Positions 10,301 through 23,395 of a stretch of DNA of 64,000 bases are shown one piece after another. The stretch lies in NCBI RefSeq assembly GCF_001640805.2, contig NC_066850.1, positions 17,915,036-17,979,035 of the forward strand, written 5' to 3'. The position numbers and the translations under genes are program-made. The notes below the pieces were generated by a model, which saw only the letters and a program-made list of their open reading frames with translations, was not told the origin of the DNA and did no database searches. Source of the stretch: Lates calcarifer (Eukaryota; Chordata; Actinopteri; Centropomidae). Within the stretch, counting starts at the first letter, position 1, and each line of letters starts with the position of its first letter.

Positions 10301-13068
10301 ATAACTGCTCACTAACTATCTAATTGCTGATGCTTACAGGTACTCTATCTGCCCCTTAAGTCACATAACAACGATATTAAAGAGACTTTTCATTAAGCTG
10401 GAGCTGCGGTACTCTGTGACAACTCATATCTGCTGATCTCTAATGTGTGCGCCAACATAGTGAAACTGGTAGAGAGTAATTATATCTGCTAAATATAGAT
10501 GATTACCACATCAGAATTTGATACATGCTAATTTAATGAGCATAGGAAGACAGTTTGGGTAATGTTGAGATCACAAAACAGTTATTTTGTGATCAAGACA
10601 AATCAAATCTTAATTACACCATGGTCTCCCAGACTTTCACAGAAGTGGCACAGAAGACATCAACAATCATCAATCAATTTTCCCTGTGTTTAAAGAATGC
10701 AAGGACTTGTATTGGTGGAGATGAGTTGTTTCATGTACCAGTGATACAGTGAAATACAATCTAGGAAGTCCAGTTGCAGGAACGAGCTTGTGAGCATATG
10801 CGCTTGTGTATATGTGACTGGCCAACACAGAACTTCCGGAGTGATGTCAACTCACATTATAGTGAAAGTTCAACCAGATTCAACTCTTATGTCACACTAA
10901 GCTATGTAGTTTTGGACAGCACCTTTTGATGCCCCTAAATCAGCACACCTCACCTATTCAAATAAATGAGAGGGGCTGTGTTTTTACATGAGAGTCTGTG
11001 TGAATATGGCTTAATGGTGCAGGCCTTAAAAATAAGGCTTTGAATGCTGTAGTCAATGGTCGGCGTCATACAGTTAAATGTTGGAGCAAGCAGATGCTTT
11101 ACTGTCCTGCATTGTTAAAGAGTTAAAAGCAAAAATATTTAACTTTAAGAGGCACTGCACCAATTTAACACGTCAAGAACAATTTATTCTACGACTCAGC
11201 TCTATCAAGTCTGAGAAAATAACCTGATATCAAATCTGTCAGTAGTGCAGTTCCATATAGCTCATTAACAAAGAGAATTATAATCTCTCTTGTCCAAACA
11301 TTCACACTTTCTGTTCTAGATAAATTATTCTCTCACTGAAAAAGAAGTCTTAGCTTTGACTTGATCTCTACAGCACTTTGATGTCTATGTGGGTTCAGGG
11401 CCTGTGGTTTTTCACAGAGAACAAAACCCTCTGACATGCTTGTGTGGTCCTCTAATGCCTATGAAGTAATGAATGAACAAGACTATGCCACAACATTTCA
11501 GTGAATCTCCACCTGTTGAAAACAAATGTCTGTGTTTATATCAGTCTCAATTATCTTTCCATGACATTTGTCAGTGTATTCATCTTTGGTGCTTGTCCCC
11601 ACGGCCGTAGCAGCTCTGAATTCCATAGCCCATGAATCACACGGGCTCCTAAACAGCCAATCGTCTGCCGAACCAGGAAACATACTGAGCCAATCATGCT
11701 TTTGTACTGAGGCATACCCACAGCTGAGTTTTATCACAGTTCATGTCCAGCGGTGCACAGGCTTAAAATAAGCATGAAGAGGAGGATATCAAAACAAACA
11801 CTTGTGTAATACACCGATTGTATCTAAGTATGTAAGTAAGTCATTTTTTTCAAATTCAGATGTATCATTTGATTTGTCATAAATGTAGTAATGAGCAGGT
11901 TAACAGGTATTATGAATTTATGTGGTGGTGTGGTCTAGCAAACGTGACCTCTTTAAGACTCAGACTAAAATAAATCTGAGTGGACCTCTTAATCTACACC
12001 TGCAGCCACTGTGAAGGGGCCTGTATCCTGGTGGTGTAGCCTACAGCATCTATATAAGGCATACACCATGTAATAATCATAATCAGTCAGTTGATCATGA
12101 CTGCGACACATTAAATAATAGACACAACTTGTCATTCAAAAAAATATACCACTCGAGTGAATTTACTTACCGCAGTTGGTAACAGTTTCCCAGGCAACAC
12201 TCCACTCGTGTATGACGTGATCTGTGATATTTCACGGTTCTGGCAAATGTTGTTTTCACTATGTTCTCAGACTCGTCAGACTTGTTACTTTTGACCTGGT
12301 TCTTCTCTGATGAAAATGAGGATGTAGTTTTTTTTTTTTTTTTTTTTTTACCTTTTCCTTCAAAATTAAACAGCACTTTACATTTAAGATGGATAAAATA
12401 TAATGTGTTGTGTTGCACATTGATTTAGATAGTGCTAAATTTTGTGCTGCTGCTCCCTACTGAAACTAGTGGAAGAAGTTAGTCTAAAGTCCTGGCCTAC
12501 CTCTTTATAAATGTCAGTGCACTTTTTGTAGTTTGTCTCAGCTGTTTTGTTGCCACCTCTTGTTTAATTCTCTGTAGATTGTGGAAGATTTTAGTTCATA
12601 GATCTGTTATAGAACCGTCATATAACACACAGACATAACTTTGGAAAGCCTTTCTTTAAATGGCAGTTTCTAGATCTTTTTCTGGAAGGATGTTTTGGGC
12701 AGTGGATGACAGCAGCAGTATAGAGATGTGGTCGGATGGAGAGCTGGTAAAGAAACAAAATATGGGATTTGTGCCTGTAGAGTGAAGATCAGTAGTTAAT
12801 ACAAATCTCACTTCTAACTAAACTGTTAGTTAGTTAAATCTACCTTTCTCTCTTTTTTCTCCTGCTCCCCCTCGCCTCAGCTGGGTGCTACCACTGTCTC
12901 CATCACCATATCATTTCAATGCATCAAATGGTTGAATTTTAGGAGGCAGCCCAAAGCTAAAATGTGTTTCTTTCATTGGGTGAGAAACTACAACCACTGT
13001 TAAAGCATGTTGTGAGTTGAGGCAGTTTGGACATTTTATTACATACATATGCGTAATCAGATCATGAG
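7371..13068. other. Mostly unique, AT-rich sequence without a recognised gene
   Basis: I see no coding exon with family support. Points of note: an acidic, broken open region near 7985-8250 that may be a transposon or gene relic; a strong pyrimidine tract with a possible 65-nt exon at 9523-9587; a 22-bp poly(T) run at 12328-12349. Confidence 0.35.
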
Positions 13069-13074
13069 TTTTTC

Positions 13075-13265
13075 AAGGTGCTTCAGACTAGAAGGGAACC
13101 CCAGGGCCATGCCCATTGCATCCCATCTGGATGGGGAACATCTTGGGATCCCACAGGAAGAGCTGGAGGATGTGGCTGGGGAGAACAACATCTGGACTGC
13201 CTTGCTTAGTCTGCTGCCACCAGAAAACAGATTAGAGGCAGAAAATGGATAGTTGGATGGATGGA
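13075..13265 (+). mobile_element. Rex3-like (RTE clade) LINE 3' end
   Basis: The plus strand encodes HLGIPQEELEDVAGENNIW then ALLSLLPPENRL, matching the C-terminal end of the Rex3/RTE reverse transcriptase ('ERLGIPPEELEEVAGE...W.SLL.LLPP'). A TAG (13250-13252) is followed at once by GGATGGATGGA-type sequence, the GATG-rich tail characteristic of Rex3 elements in fish. Only about 190 bp remain: a typical 5'-truncated insertion. Non-functional. Confidence 0.75.
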
Positions 13266-14306
13266 CTACTATGTCCATAATGCAGTATGACGTCTGACAA
13301 AACCTATTTCTTTCCTAGTCTTTGCGAAATAAAAACACTTGAAATAGAGACTGGCAGGAGACGTACTACTCGCTCCTGTATGTGCACGTGTTTCAGCATA
13401 ATGATACTAGATATTTTTCTAAATTACATGGTAAGCTCTAATACAGAGGAGACAATGCCTTGGTAATCTCCTAGCACAAGCAAGCAGCCCATGCTGAATG
13501 TTGAATGGCATAATCACAGCGAGATGACTTTGATTTCACGGCCCATTGAGTGCAGAATGTGCACATGGTGCTGTTTGGACAGCCGCCATGGCTCAGCAGT
13601 CGAACAGGCGCGGCTCTGCTTCGTGCCACATGGTAAAGCAACAGGGTACAATTAGAGGGAACACATTCATATCCAGCCTCTGATCCACTGCTTTTGTTTC
13701 TGACAGAGGATGTGGACTGAATCATGCTGCATCCACCTGTATGTGAGCACATGTAGGTTGGCAGACAATTTCTGGGTGCACAGAAATGGCTGCATGCTAG
13801 ATTCAATCTGCACTTTTACCTGTGATGTCATGTTAGTGAATGCCTCACATCAGCAACTATAGATTTTCTGAGAATTTCTCCCCTGTGGTGACAGCCTATT
13901 GAGGGAGTTCAGTCGGTCTCTGGCTGCTTTCCAGTATCTCTCCATCCTCACACAAAGCTCCCGAGTGCGAAACTATTTAAAATCAGAATGTGAAAGAAGT
14001 CCAGAGTAATAGGAAATGGAATTTTCGCAGCCTGTTTTATGGCTTCAGATTGTTGAGGGTGAGCCGTTGAAGCACAGCTGAGGATTATTAACCAGGAGGG
14101 CGTGATGGAGGGAATGAGAAGAGAGCTGCTCGCTGCCTTCACTAACTGATTTCTCTTAGAGAGGTAATTTCCCACTGCTTTTTGTGCCAGGAGACCTTCA
14201 GAACTCAGTTCCTCTACTTACTGCAACGTTTAAAAGTGCTGCAAACCTACACTTACACAGCAACGTGACCACAGTGCTCGAGCAGCGCTTTTATATTTAT
14301 TAGAAA
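13266..14306. other. Unique sequence, possibly with conserved noncoding elements
   Basis: No repeat recognised. 13440-13800 and 13850-14180 have mixed composition and few simple repeats, as seen in conserved noncoding DNA, but nothing specific can be claimed. Confidence 0.25.
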
Positions 14307-14393
14307 CTTCTAAATTAAATTAGAACTTCCATCGACTTCTAAATTAAATTAAAAGTCACATCTACTTCAGAATTAAATTAGAAGTTACATCAG
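14307..14393. repeat. 29-bp tandem repeat, three units
   Basis: Three consecutive units start at 14307, 14336 and 14365, each built on CTTCTAAATTAAATTAGAA with variation. Each core is close to palindromic (TTCTAA...TTAGAA). Confidence 0.8.
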
Positions 14394-15926
14394 ATACAAA
14401 TATTACAGATATTTAACATAGCTTAAGGACATTTAAGGATAAAAAAAAAAAAAACATTATCTCTGCTGCCTGGTCCAGACACCTTTCCCTACAGAGACCT
14501 AACAGGAATCTGTGCATTTCATGGCCTACTTTTAATAGAGCTGCATTCTTTTTTAACAGGGAGATAGGAAAAAAGTAAAAGCTTTAAAATATCAGGACCA
14601 CATGCTTCTTGTTCAATCTGTCTTAAAAGCTTTGTTCCCTATAAAGGTTAAACGGTCAGCCAGAAAAAACAGTAAGACCTTTAGTAAACTGGAAAAGCAT
14701 GACTTATGAGAAAACAGGGAGAAAACGTGGCAGTGGAAAGATTGGCTGTAATTCACATATAAAAATGAATGTGTCGATATACAAAAGATAGACTCAAAAC
14801 CTTTTGTGCTATTTTCTTTTCCATTTTGAAACCAGTATGTCTTGAGAATTGTGTAAAAACCCCTGCAACCTGTATCTCTTACTGCTGGTACAGTATTTAT
14901 TAATGACAGCTATCTACATGACCTTCATCAGGTACATGAACAAGCATGCACAGGAAAAAGTAACCCATTGAGAGCATCAGGGGCATCACCAGACCCCTTT
15001 TACTGGGTCAGTATAAATGCCACGATTAATTCTCAGCAGCAATAAATATTTATCATTGCGTTAATTCAGATAATTACAGCATATTGATGAGAAAAGACGT
15101 ATTTCTGCTCATACGTATAGCAAGAGTGTTGAATCCAAGTAGAAGCTGTAGCCCACTGTAGCGACACTGAGCGCAGTTTGAGGTGTGGTAATGTGACACA
15201 ACAACAGCAGTGTTTCTCCTACCATTGTCTTGGCAGAGCGGCCCGTAAATGCGTCAGTGCACAGGAGTGGAAGAGCTGCAGAGCTCACGTCTATGTGAAA
15301 TCACAGATGGACAGATGCCGACCCCAAACGTCGGAGAAGTCCACGATAAACTCAGACCACAATATCAGCTTTTTTGAACACGTGGTATCTGCCAACGGTG
15401 GCTTTGCTGTCAGGGAGGCTAGCCCTAGTCCTCTCCTCCAGCATCCGTATATAACTATAATACCAGGGTAGCGGTGGGGGTAGCAGTAGAGTTTTATGCA
15501 TAGCAATGCCCCTGGAGAGCATCATTACATGTGCCCTCACTTATGTCATATGATACACTGCCCTGGGCAAATTAGGTATTAAAACTGTTTAAATCAGATT
15601 TGCATGTTTGTTCATCTAGTGGTAATATCAGTCAATTACAGAACAATGTAGACTTGTGTAGACTTAACTGACCTCGACAAGTAGCTTCCCTTTTTGTTTG
15701 GCTATAATCCTGCTGAAGCACATCTGACTGAGCAGAGTATAGATGTAGACGTGCAGCCTTTTAGGTAAAGATTTTATCACGTCAGTCAAAATAAAGACAA
15801 CTAACAATGCTAACATAAAGTAGAACGTTACATTTTATGTGGTTGAGAGTCGCTTTGTCAGAAAACATACCCAGGTTTTGCACTGGCTTCTAAACACAAC
15901 AGCTAAGCCAGAGTTCTTCCCACTCC
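14394..15926. other. Unassigned sequence
   Basis: No recognised gene. A 97-residue open frame on the plus strand (15178-15471) has no family signature I can identify and no splice signals, and is not called. Confidence 0.3.
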
Positions 15927-16145
15927 TGAGAGTGGAGGACAGTCTCTACCAGGGTGGATGAGCCAAGTACATTAAAAAGTTTGACTTGGTGGAAAGATAC
16001 TGGCATGTTCTTTTTTTCTGACTGAGTGTGCAAATTTGCCACATGTATTACATCTCCCAGATTTCAAGATGATGCTGTTTGGATTGTGCCATTGCCATTA
16101 AACTCACAAATGATTTTTAATAGTGATGTACCTGGGCTGTGTACC
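15927..16145 (+). pseudogene. Ty3/Gypsy reverse transcriptase relic
   Basis: Broken frames give RVEDSLYQGG, then AKYIKKFDLVERYWHV (from about 15960), matching the Gypsy RT motif 'D..G.A..F.K.DL..GYWQV'. About 90 bp later another frame gives KMMLFGLCH, matching 'Y..MPFGL.NAPATF'. Stops and frameshifts are frequent and no LTR, protease or integrase is visible. The relic ends about 20 bp before the dispersed repeat at 16168. Confidence 0.55.
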
Positions 16146-16167
16146 AGGGTCAAATGTGTTTTGTGAA

Positions 16168-16616
16168 TGTCACAAACTGAACTAGGACGTGAACCCAAAT
16201 GCACGACTCAGATTCAAAGTACAAAAAATAAACAATCTTTATTAGACAAAGTATCAACACAAAATCACTCAAAAGGAGGCAAAAGCTACTAAACAAGCAA
16301 GGCAGAATAAGGCAAACACAAAGGATCATGGCGCGACTAGGACTCGAGGTGTAGACTGGCTTGGCTCTCTGACCGAACAAGACGAATTAGCACAGGACAA
16401 AGGGAGACACAGACTCTAAATAGACACAAGGTAAGGGGGAACAGGTGGAGACAATCAGGGCGGGGCAAGCAATCAGACAGGCGGGAAACACATGAGGGGA
16501 AGAGGCAAGTGACCTGAAACGAGAGGAGAGTAAGATTTCAAAATAAAACAGGAAGTCACACGACAACATGAAGACGGGACAACACGACAGTGACTTAACA
16601 TTTCCTGGACATGACA
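16168..16616 (+). mobile_element. Dispersed nonautonomous element, copy 1
   Basis: Begins TGTCACAAACTGAACTAGG and ends CCTGGACATGACA, giving TGTCA/TGACA termini. The body is purine-rich on this strand (GACAATCAGGGCGGGGCAAG). A truncated copy with the same first 240 or so bases lies at 58760-59000. No coding capacity. The superfamily is not determined; the short inverted termini suggest a DNA transposon derivative. Confidence 0.6.
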
Positions 16617-19600
16617 GTGAAGGCAAAAGTGGAAGCTGTTCTATTCTGCCTCACTAAACAACTTCTGTGTTCCTGGTTTTGGCGTCTTTGTGTTTAGTTT
16701 TCAGTTTTCACTTCAGGCTGTCATCACATAGGTGGGAGTCCATGCTTTAGGATGTGTGTGAGTAGGATTTGACAAACTAGTCAGCTGTCCAGCCCTGTGG
16801 CTTACTGAGTGTGTGTGTGTTTTCATTTTTAGTCTAGCTCAGCTGCCCTCCACTGCACTTATAACACTTGTTGACTCTTTCAGATATTTAAAAACTCAGT
16901 AAGTCATAAGAGCTGAGGCTTGACCCTCTTAATCCTGACTCTAAAACTCAAACAAATTCTTACATTAATACCAGAGATCACAAACACAGGATAAAGGAGT
17001 TACATTCCTTCCAAACCTTATGCCTCATTAGCTTGATTAAAGCAGTGTGTTTTCTTTGATGTGGACTGCTTGCTATCTGATAGGTGAGTTTATCTCTGAC
17101 AGGCCACACAGACAGAGCGAACCAACCTCTGCGCCAGCAGTCAGAGAGGGAGAACTACAAGGCCTTCACACATGGCTCTTAATCAGCAGGCTAAGGCTCC
17201 ATGTTTGAGGCAAGACACCATGCATAGGGGTAAATGAGGACAAGTAAACACATGCACACACACACACACACGAACACAAGAAGTGCTATTCTCCTTTTGA
17301 AAGTGATAGTAGGGACTAGATGAGTTTAACTGCATAATAACTGCATTGCATTATTGTTCCCTGCTTTTCCAAAAACATAATGAGAAATGTGTGTCATTCT
17401 TGCTGCTGGATCCCAGCTGAAGTAAACACACCTTTCATGTCATCAGAAGACTGATGTTGCCAGGTAATAACAATGTTGAGAATGTTGTCGTGTCGATGAT
17501 TCTCTGCTACAGTGCTGATTACAGAAGCCATTACTAAGGCTTCATTAGACCAGACTGGCTGGCCCTTTAAGAGCCACCTCCTGCATCTGCTCTTCATCCA
17601 TCCTTGAATATGTCTGCTGCATCGCGTGATCACTTTCTCTTCCTTTGTTGTTGTCCACAGTTGTGACATTCTGTCTTTATTTCAAAATACACCCTTCTTG
17701 TCTCTCTCTCCCTCTGTTTTTGGCATTTTTCTGCCCTTCTTTCCCAACCACCTTTCACCTTTCATCCCTCCCTCCCTCTCGCAGCATCATTAGCTCTGGT
17801 GGCACCAAGGTCTTATCTGCCTGCCTATTTTTGGAAGCGTGATGTTGTTAGTTCTGTCTTAACTGTGTCTTTGTCTTTCCCTATCTGTGTCTTCCTGTCT
17901 GACTGAATTTTAAACTGGCCTTTTGATCCCTTGTCTTTGAGACTGTCTTATATTTATAAATCACCTCAATAGGATTAACAGAATGGATCAGTGTTTATTA
18001 AGAACCTTGGTATTACCACTAATCATCAGAACTCTGATCTGAACAAAAACATAACATCAGTTAATATATGCAAATGGTCAAAGAGAGTGGAAAAGTAATA
18101 AATCAAAGATTTGTTTAAAAAAAAACAAACATGCAATTAAAATCATTCATTGATTTAAGAACATTCCTGACACAGATTTCTTTCCAGCTACACAAAGTCC
18201 AGTCTGAGGTCTGCGGTACATGTCTGCTGACTCTTGAGGAACTCAGTCTACATCATCTTTTAAAACTGGACTGAAAATATTTACACTGTCATATTAGTTT
18301 TACTTCACTGTCATGCTGTGGCTTTTATTGTTTTTTTTTATTGTCCTTCTTCCCTGGGCAATTTAAAGATTTTTCAATTCGGTCTTCAATTTGGTCTTTG
18401 GGCTTTTACCAACTTATCAGCCGTGCTCATATTGTCATCCTGTCTTTTCATTTCTCTCTGTGTCTGTTTTCATTGCCTGTCTCTTGCCTTATCTCTGTAT
18501 GTGAAGGCTATATAAAAAAAGTTACCATTATGGTAGATTGCCTGGGATTTTGGTGTGTGTGTGAGGACAAAAGACACCAATGGCGACCCTGCCTCTTTAC
18601 TGCACATATCATTTGATACATGCAGACATATACACTATACACAACACATTTACACACTTAGGACAAGAGTCCAACAGAGTGTGTGATCACAGCAGACCTA
18701 TTTGGAAAGGATCGGTCTTTACTTTTTAAGTTTGGTTGATAAATGTTTCTCTTCCTACTTCCCCCTCAGGCACTTGAATGCACCGCTAAGCTTGTGTTTT
18801 ATAACTGTCATCGCTCTCAATTCTACAACCATATGATGTGACATTTTACAAACCAGGCATGATGTTCACTGGATCGATGATACATTTTACACAGATTTCA
18901 AGACTGTGCAAGTTAGTTTTCACAATGTTCTGACGTCAGCTGAAACCTATGGGTGCCTGGAAGGTAGAAAGAGGCTCATTAATCTGTTTCTAAATTTATA
19001 ATCTGCCTTGGAAAACATCTGGCAAATGGGTTATTTATGATACAAAAAATCAAAAAACTTAATTTCAAAAAAGTTCTTGTAATATAGTTGATAACACTGC
19101 CCAGCTCCTTGATGACTGCTTGTAACTTAATACACATACTTCTGAGCTGCAGGTATACATTAATATTACCTGATGTGAATTATGAGATAGAATGAGAAAA
19201 ACAGCTGACAGTTTAGCTCTATGTATATTCAGCTATATATCTTTGTAAAACTAACTAACTAATCTAAAAAAAACTAATGTAAATGGAACATTTCCATCAT
19301 GTTTCAGACCAGACAAAACAGTGTAGGTTACATGAAGTGGTCCCTCTTCGTTTCCTCCAGCAGCTGAGCTACAGTCTCCTCTCCTGAGAAGAGCTCCCCA
19401 TTACTAACTGATTAATTGCTAATTGTATTTGCTCTGGCTTAATTGGCTTGAAATACACATTTTCTGCTCCTCTCCTCTGAGTTTTATCCCACTGTGATTA
19501 AGCCTCAATGGCTCCTGTTGATAACAGAGAGAAATATCGAACAGGCATCCCTGAGTGTCTTTATTGCAGTAAATCAGGTGGTATTTCGCTTTTGGTGCAG

Positions 19601-22600
19601 TATCACTCCCCTTTCCTCTAATTTGATTAATCATATTCTCACTATCATGTGGAGCTGGTTACATGTTATCTGCTAAGAAACTACAGCTGCAGAGGATGGA
19701 TTTTCATTTGAATTTTGATGCAGGCTGATATGATCTTGATGGGACAACTACAGACACGTCAAAGATAACAAGATAAGCTAACATCAAGACAAAAAGGAGC
19801 CTTTTTAAAACCTCTACTTAAAACCTCTAAGAACTTGTAGTCATGCTCCCATTCTGAATTAAACAGTTATCTGCCTGGATAAGGAGATGGAACTTGTTAA
19901 TAACAGTAACATGGAGCAAATGGAAGCCATATTTCATCCTCTGATCAACACTGTCCATCTACCTTTTAGCCTCTCTATTTAATATAAACTAATATAGATC
20001 TTGCCATCCAGTTTCAAGTAAGACATAGCAAAAATCCCACATCTCAAACTGTTGCTGTTTTTAATATTTCAATTCTAAGAACACACACACACACCAGATG
20101 ATACAGTCACACTTGGCATTCATACTAAACAAGTGGCAATGCCAGGGACTTGGGATCTCACAGAAACTCAAGTGATTTCAGAGCAAAACAAACATGGAGG
20201 TGGCCTGTTCTCATCAACTGGCTGCACCTATGTATTTTGTACTGAAAAACAAAATACAGGAAAATACTGGAAGAAGTCATGGCTGAAAGGACAGAATCAG
20301 CATGGCTTGCACAATTTGCAGCACAAGCTGAAGATGAGCTGGAAGTAAAGTTTTATTTTTAGTCTCAAACAGGCCTAGAGCAAGGTACTGCTACTACCTG
20401 ACATTACTGTTATTTGTGATCAATGGAAATTATTTGATACACTCTCTGACCTTCTGCTGCCATGGAGATGCTGTTCCATATTAATCATTAATCAACATTG
20501 GTCGGTGATTCTTCCTGGGTCAGCTCTCTCATTGGTTTCTGCTCAATATTCCATCACTATTCCTTAAAATTCAAACGATTTAATCAGGACACAAGGTGAC
20601 CGTTTTTATTACTACTGAAGTTTTAACAGAAGCATAAATTATTTGAAGTAAAATCACTTCGACATGTACAGTTGGTGGAGTGCCGCTTTAGTTGATGTTA
20701 TATAAAAGTTACATAAAAGTTTCCTTGTTAACTGCACCTGTAGTAAAATGTTTATGTAGCTGTTTATGAGCATCATTATACAGCATTGCCACAGGAGAGG
20801 AGGAAGTCTCATATATTTTTACATAACAATTGATGGGATATTTTGAATTGTCTCTGACACAATTTTTCAGAAGGAACATATTTGTCACAGTCTGTCATTA
20901 TCAAACTATATCTTGTATTTTTATCCATTTATATTGTTACCAATCTGATCAATGGAGATAGATTTTTGATACTAACAGACTGCGGACGGTTCTGCCATGT
21001 GACAGCATTGTCAGAAATTATGGAGTAATGTGTTTTAACAACGCTTCACGTTTCAAAGAATCTCTAAATACATTTAAATATTCAGTCTGAGTGAAGTCAG
21101 AGTAATGATAGCAAACGTATGAGTCTTTGCCAGGAATTATCTATGTTATTTATGTTTATGTTCTGTTTTTTCCAGGAACCCAAAATTAAATCAAGTCATT
21201 TCCCTCAAATTTTAGGAGGATTTTTCATTTATAAGGGAAACATATAATATATAACATATAACATGCTTGATCATTCTTGTGGATATATCCAATTAATTTT
21301 ATTTCCATACGTCTATTTGTTATATACTTGGTGTTAAAACCAGATGTAGTCACATGTGTGTATCTTCATGCTAACGTCACTCAGACTGACTCAGTTTGAT
21401 AAACTGTGCTGTGTGTGATGTGTTCAGGTACGGTTTCATACTACAACACTTATCTTTGGAATGTGAGAAAAATAACAGAATAAGGTCACTAACCCTTCAT
21501 GTCAGCTCACTCCTGTGCATTTACCACACAGGTCAGGATACACAATTGTGAATATTTTTTTCTGTGACTTCACATTCAGGACACAGGTGTGTGAATATGT
21601 TCTGAGGGAAAATTTCAACATACAAGTTCATAATTATTCCACAAACTCTCATGTGTTCAGTTTTCCCCCATGACTTCGAATTCAGCTATATTTTATATTA
21701 GTGAAAAATTTAACACACACAGTTCAGATTTTTGTTTTACAAGTTCTCACATCAAGTCCACAAGCTCTTGCATTTTGCAGCATAGTAACCTTCATACCAG
21801 AACAGCATCACCTTGCTCTTCAGGGTGAAATACTGATTTTCATGCTGGATGCTGGATGAGGGCAAACAGTGAATATTTCAGTTTCTTCTTCTTCACAACA
21901 ACAGCTTCACTTTTATACTGGTGTACACGTGAAACACACTAACACCTACTGACTCATTCACACACATCTAAATAATCTAATTTACATCTATTGATCTGCT
22001 GCCTGGATGTATAACAAAGACGCAGGAGTGGGTGTATTATAATTAAACCCTGGGAAGTGGAATATACTGTATGTTTGTGGCTGGATGTGTGAAACTAAGT
22101 TTTATGTGTGTGTGTGCACATATGTATTGAATCATTAGAACAGCACGGAGAGGCAGAGCATGAGGTCAAACTCAAACAAACAGTTGCTTAGTAGTGTCAG
22201 ACTCATTGGAGAAAAACTGTATCTCTCCCACCTCACTCTCCATCTCTAGACGCTGATCATCCACACAGTAAAATGTCTGCTTTCTGCTCCGCCATTGTCA
22301 TGATAAAAAGGTTAAACACTGCATGTGTTTTATCAGGCAGCGTTCCAGAAACATAAATTCCCCAGGAGAGGAATCACAGAGCAAATGAAAGATGTCTGTA
22401 GAGCGGGAAGTGTTTTTCACCTCTAATAGCTGGTTGTCAGGCAGCAAAGGAGTCATTACTGTTACAGAAACAACTTATTCACATACTGAATAATTTCTGA
22501 CTACGTTCATATTTGACGTTATATTTGATATATGAAAAGATCATTCATTCTAATGCATTAACACAGAATAAGTTCAGACCATTTTGGTGACAAGTGCAAG

Positions 22601-23217
22601 TATAGGTTCACAATGTTTCCCTGACAACAGTGTTAACATTGTCAGCAAAAACTGTGATGAACACGGCTGGCAAAGGTGAAAAGTGAGAATGACATTTTAT
22701 CATCATGGGTCACACATCACACGTTTTCCTGCAGGAACACAAGGACCGAGCTTTAGGTTTTAGATGCAGTTTTATGCACATATGTACACATATTAACTTT
22801 ATATTACTCACCACCATCTTACATTCTCATAGCTAGAAAACAGGTTGTTGACAGCTGAGTCAGTGCCAGGGTTTTACTATTATTACTACTACTATTATAT
22901 TCAATTCTGAATTTGTGGCATATCTGTTTTATCTGTTCTGTTTGTGTGTGAAGTTACATGGGCAGGACGCTCAGTCAGAAACCCTATCATTATTTTGGAT
23001 ACAGATCTGTTTTGAAGATCACATTACCAATATCACCAGAACAGCATCACTTTAAACTCATAACAGTCATATCTCAAACTGACTCACAGACTGGTTCATG
23101 CGTTGTAACTCTCTACTGTAACTCTCCTGCTCTTTTTGCAGGATTATCCAAACAATTCATGGCCAGAGTCTTTACACATACACAAAAATGTAAACATATT
23201 ACATAAACATATCCCAT
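16617..23217. other. Mostly unique, AT-rich sequence
   Basis: No gene recognised. It contains a short (CA)n (about 17257-17273), a possible decayed LINE tail near 18180-18540, a homeodomain-site-rich segment (19390-19690, listed separately) and a region with diverged internal repetition near 21530-21780 (paired CACATTCAG/ACAAGTTC-like phrases). Confidence 0.3.
19390..19690. promoter_or_regulatory. Candidate enhancer-like element (TAAT-site cluster)
   Basis: Within about 300 bp there are several TAAT cores: GATTAATTGCTAATTG (about 19410-19425), CTTAATTGG, GTGATTAAGCC and TTTGATTAATCAT. Such clusters are typical of homeodomain-bound developmental enhancers. The segment lacks simple repeats and transposon marks. 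Conservation cannot be judged from one sequence, so this is inference only. Confidence 0.25.
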
Positions 23218-23395
23218 ACTGAAGCCCCTTCATTGGCTCCTACAGAAACACCTTTAAAATTCTGTTAGTCCACAAAGCATTTAATGGTTTGGCTCCCCAG
23301 TGCATCTCTCTGAATTAGATCCAGGTCTGGCGAGGCTGCCTTCAGTCACTGTGGTCCTGCTCTCTGGAACAAGCTCTCCTTCTCCCCCTAGGCCT
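23218..23395 (+). mobile_element. L2-type LINE 3' coding fragment
   Basis: Fragments in shifting frames match the C-terminal part of L2/Maui-type LINE proteins: 'LHWL' (from CTTCATTGGCTC), 'FKILL' (TTTAAAATTCTGTTAG), 'HKAFNGLAPQCI' (CACAAAGCATTTAATGG onward) and a later 'LWNKLSF'-like stretch. Frameshifts and stops break it. No intact reading frame. Confidence 0.55.

Noticed and set aside
15178..15471. 97-codon plus-strand open frame with several cysteines
   Set aside because: Cysteine spacing does not match a zinc knuckle or other known motif, and there are no splice signals.
18770..18843. Short open segment after CTACTTCCCCCTCAG
   Set aside because: Only about 24 codons to a stop, no family match, and acceptor-like tracts are frequent in this window.
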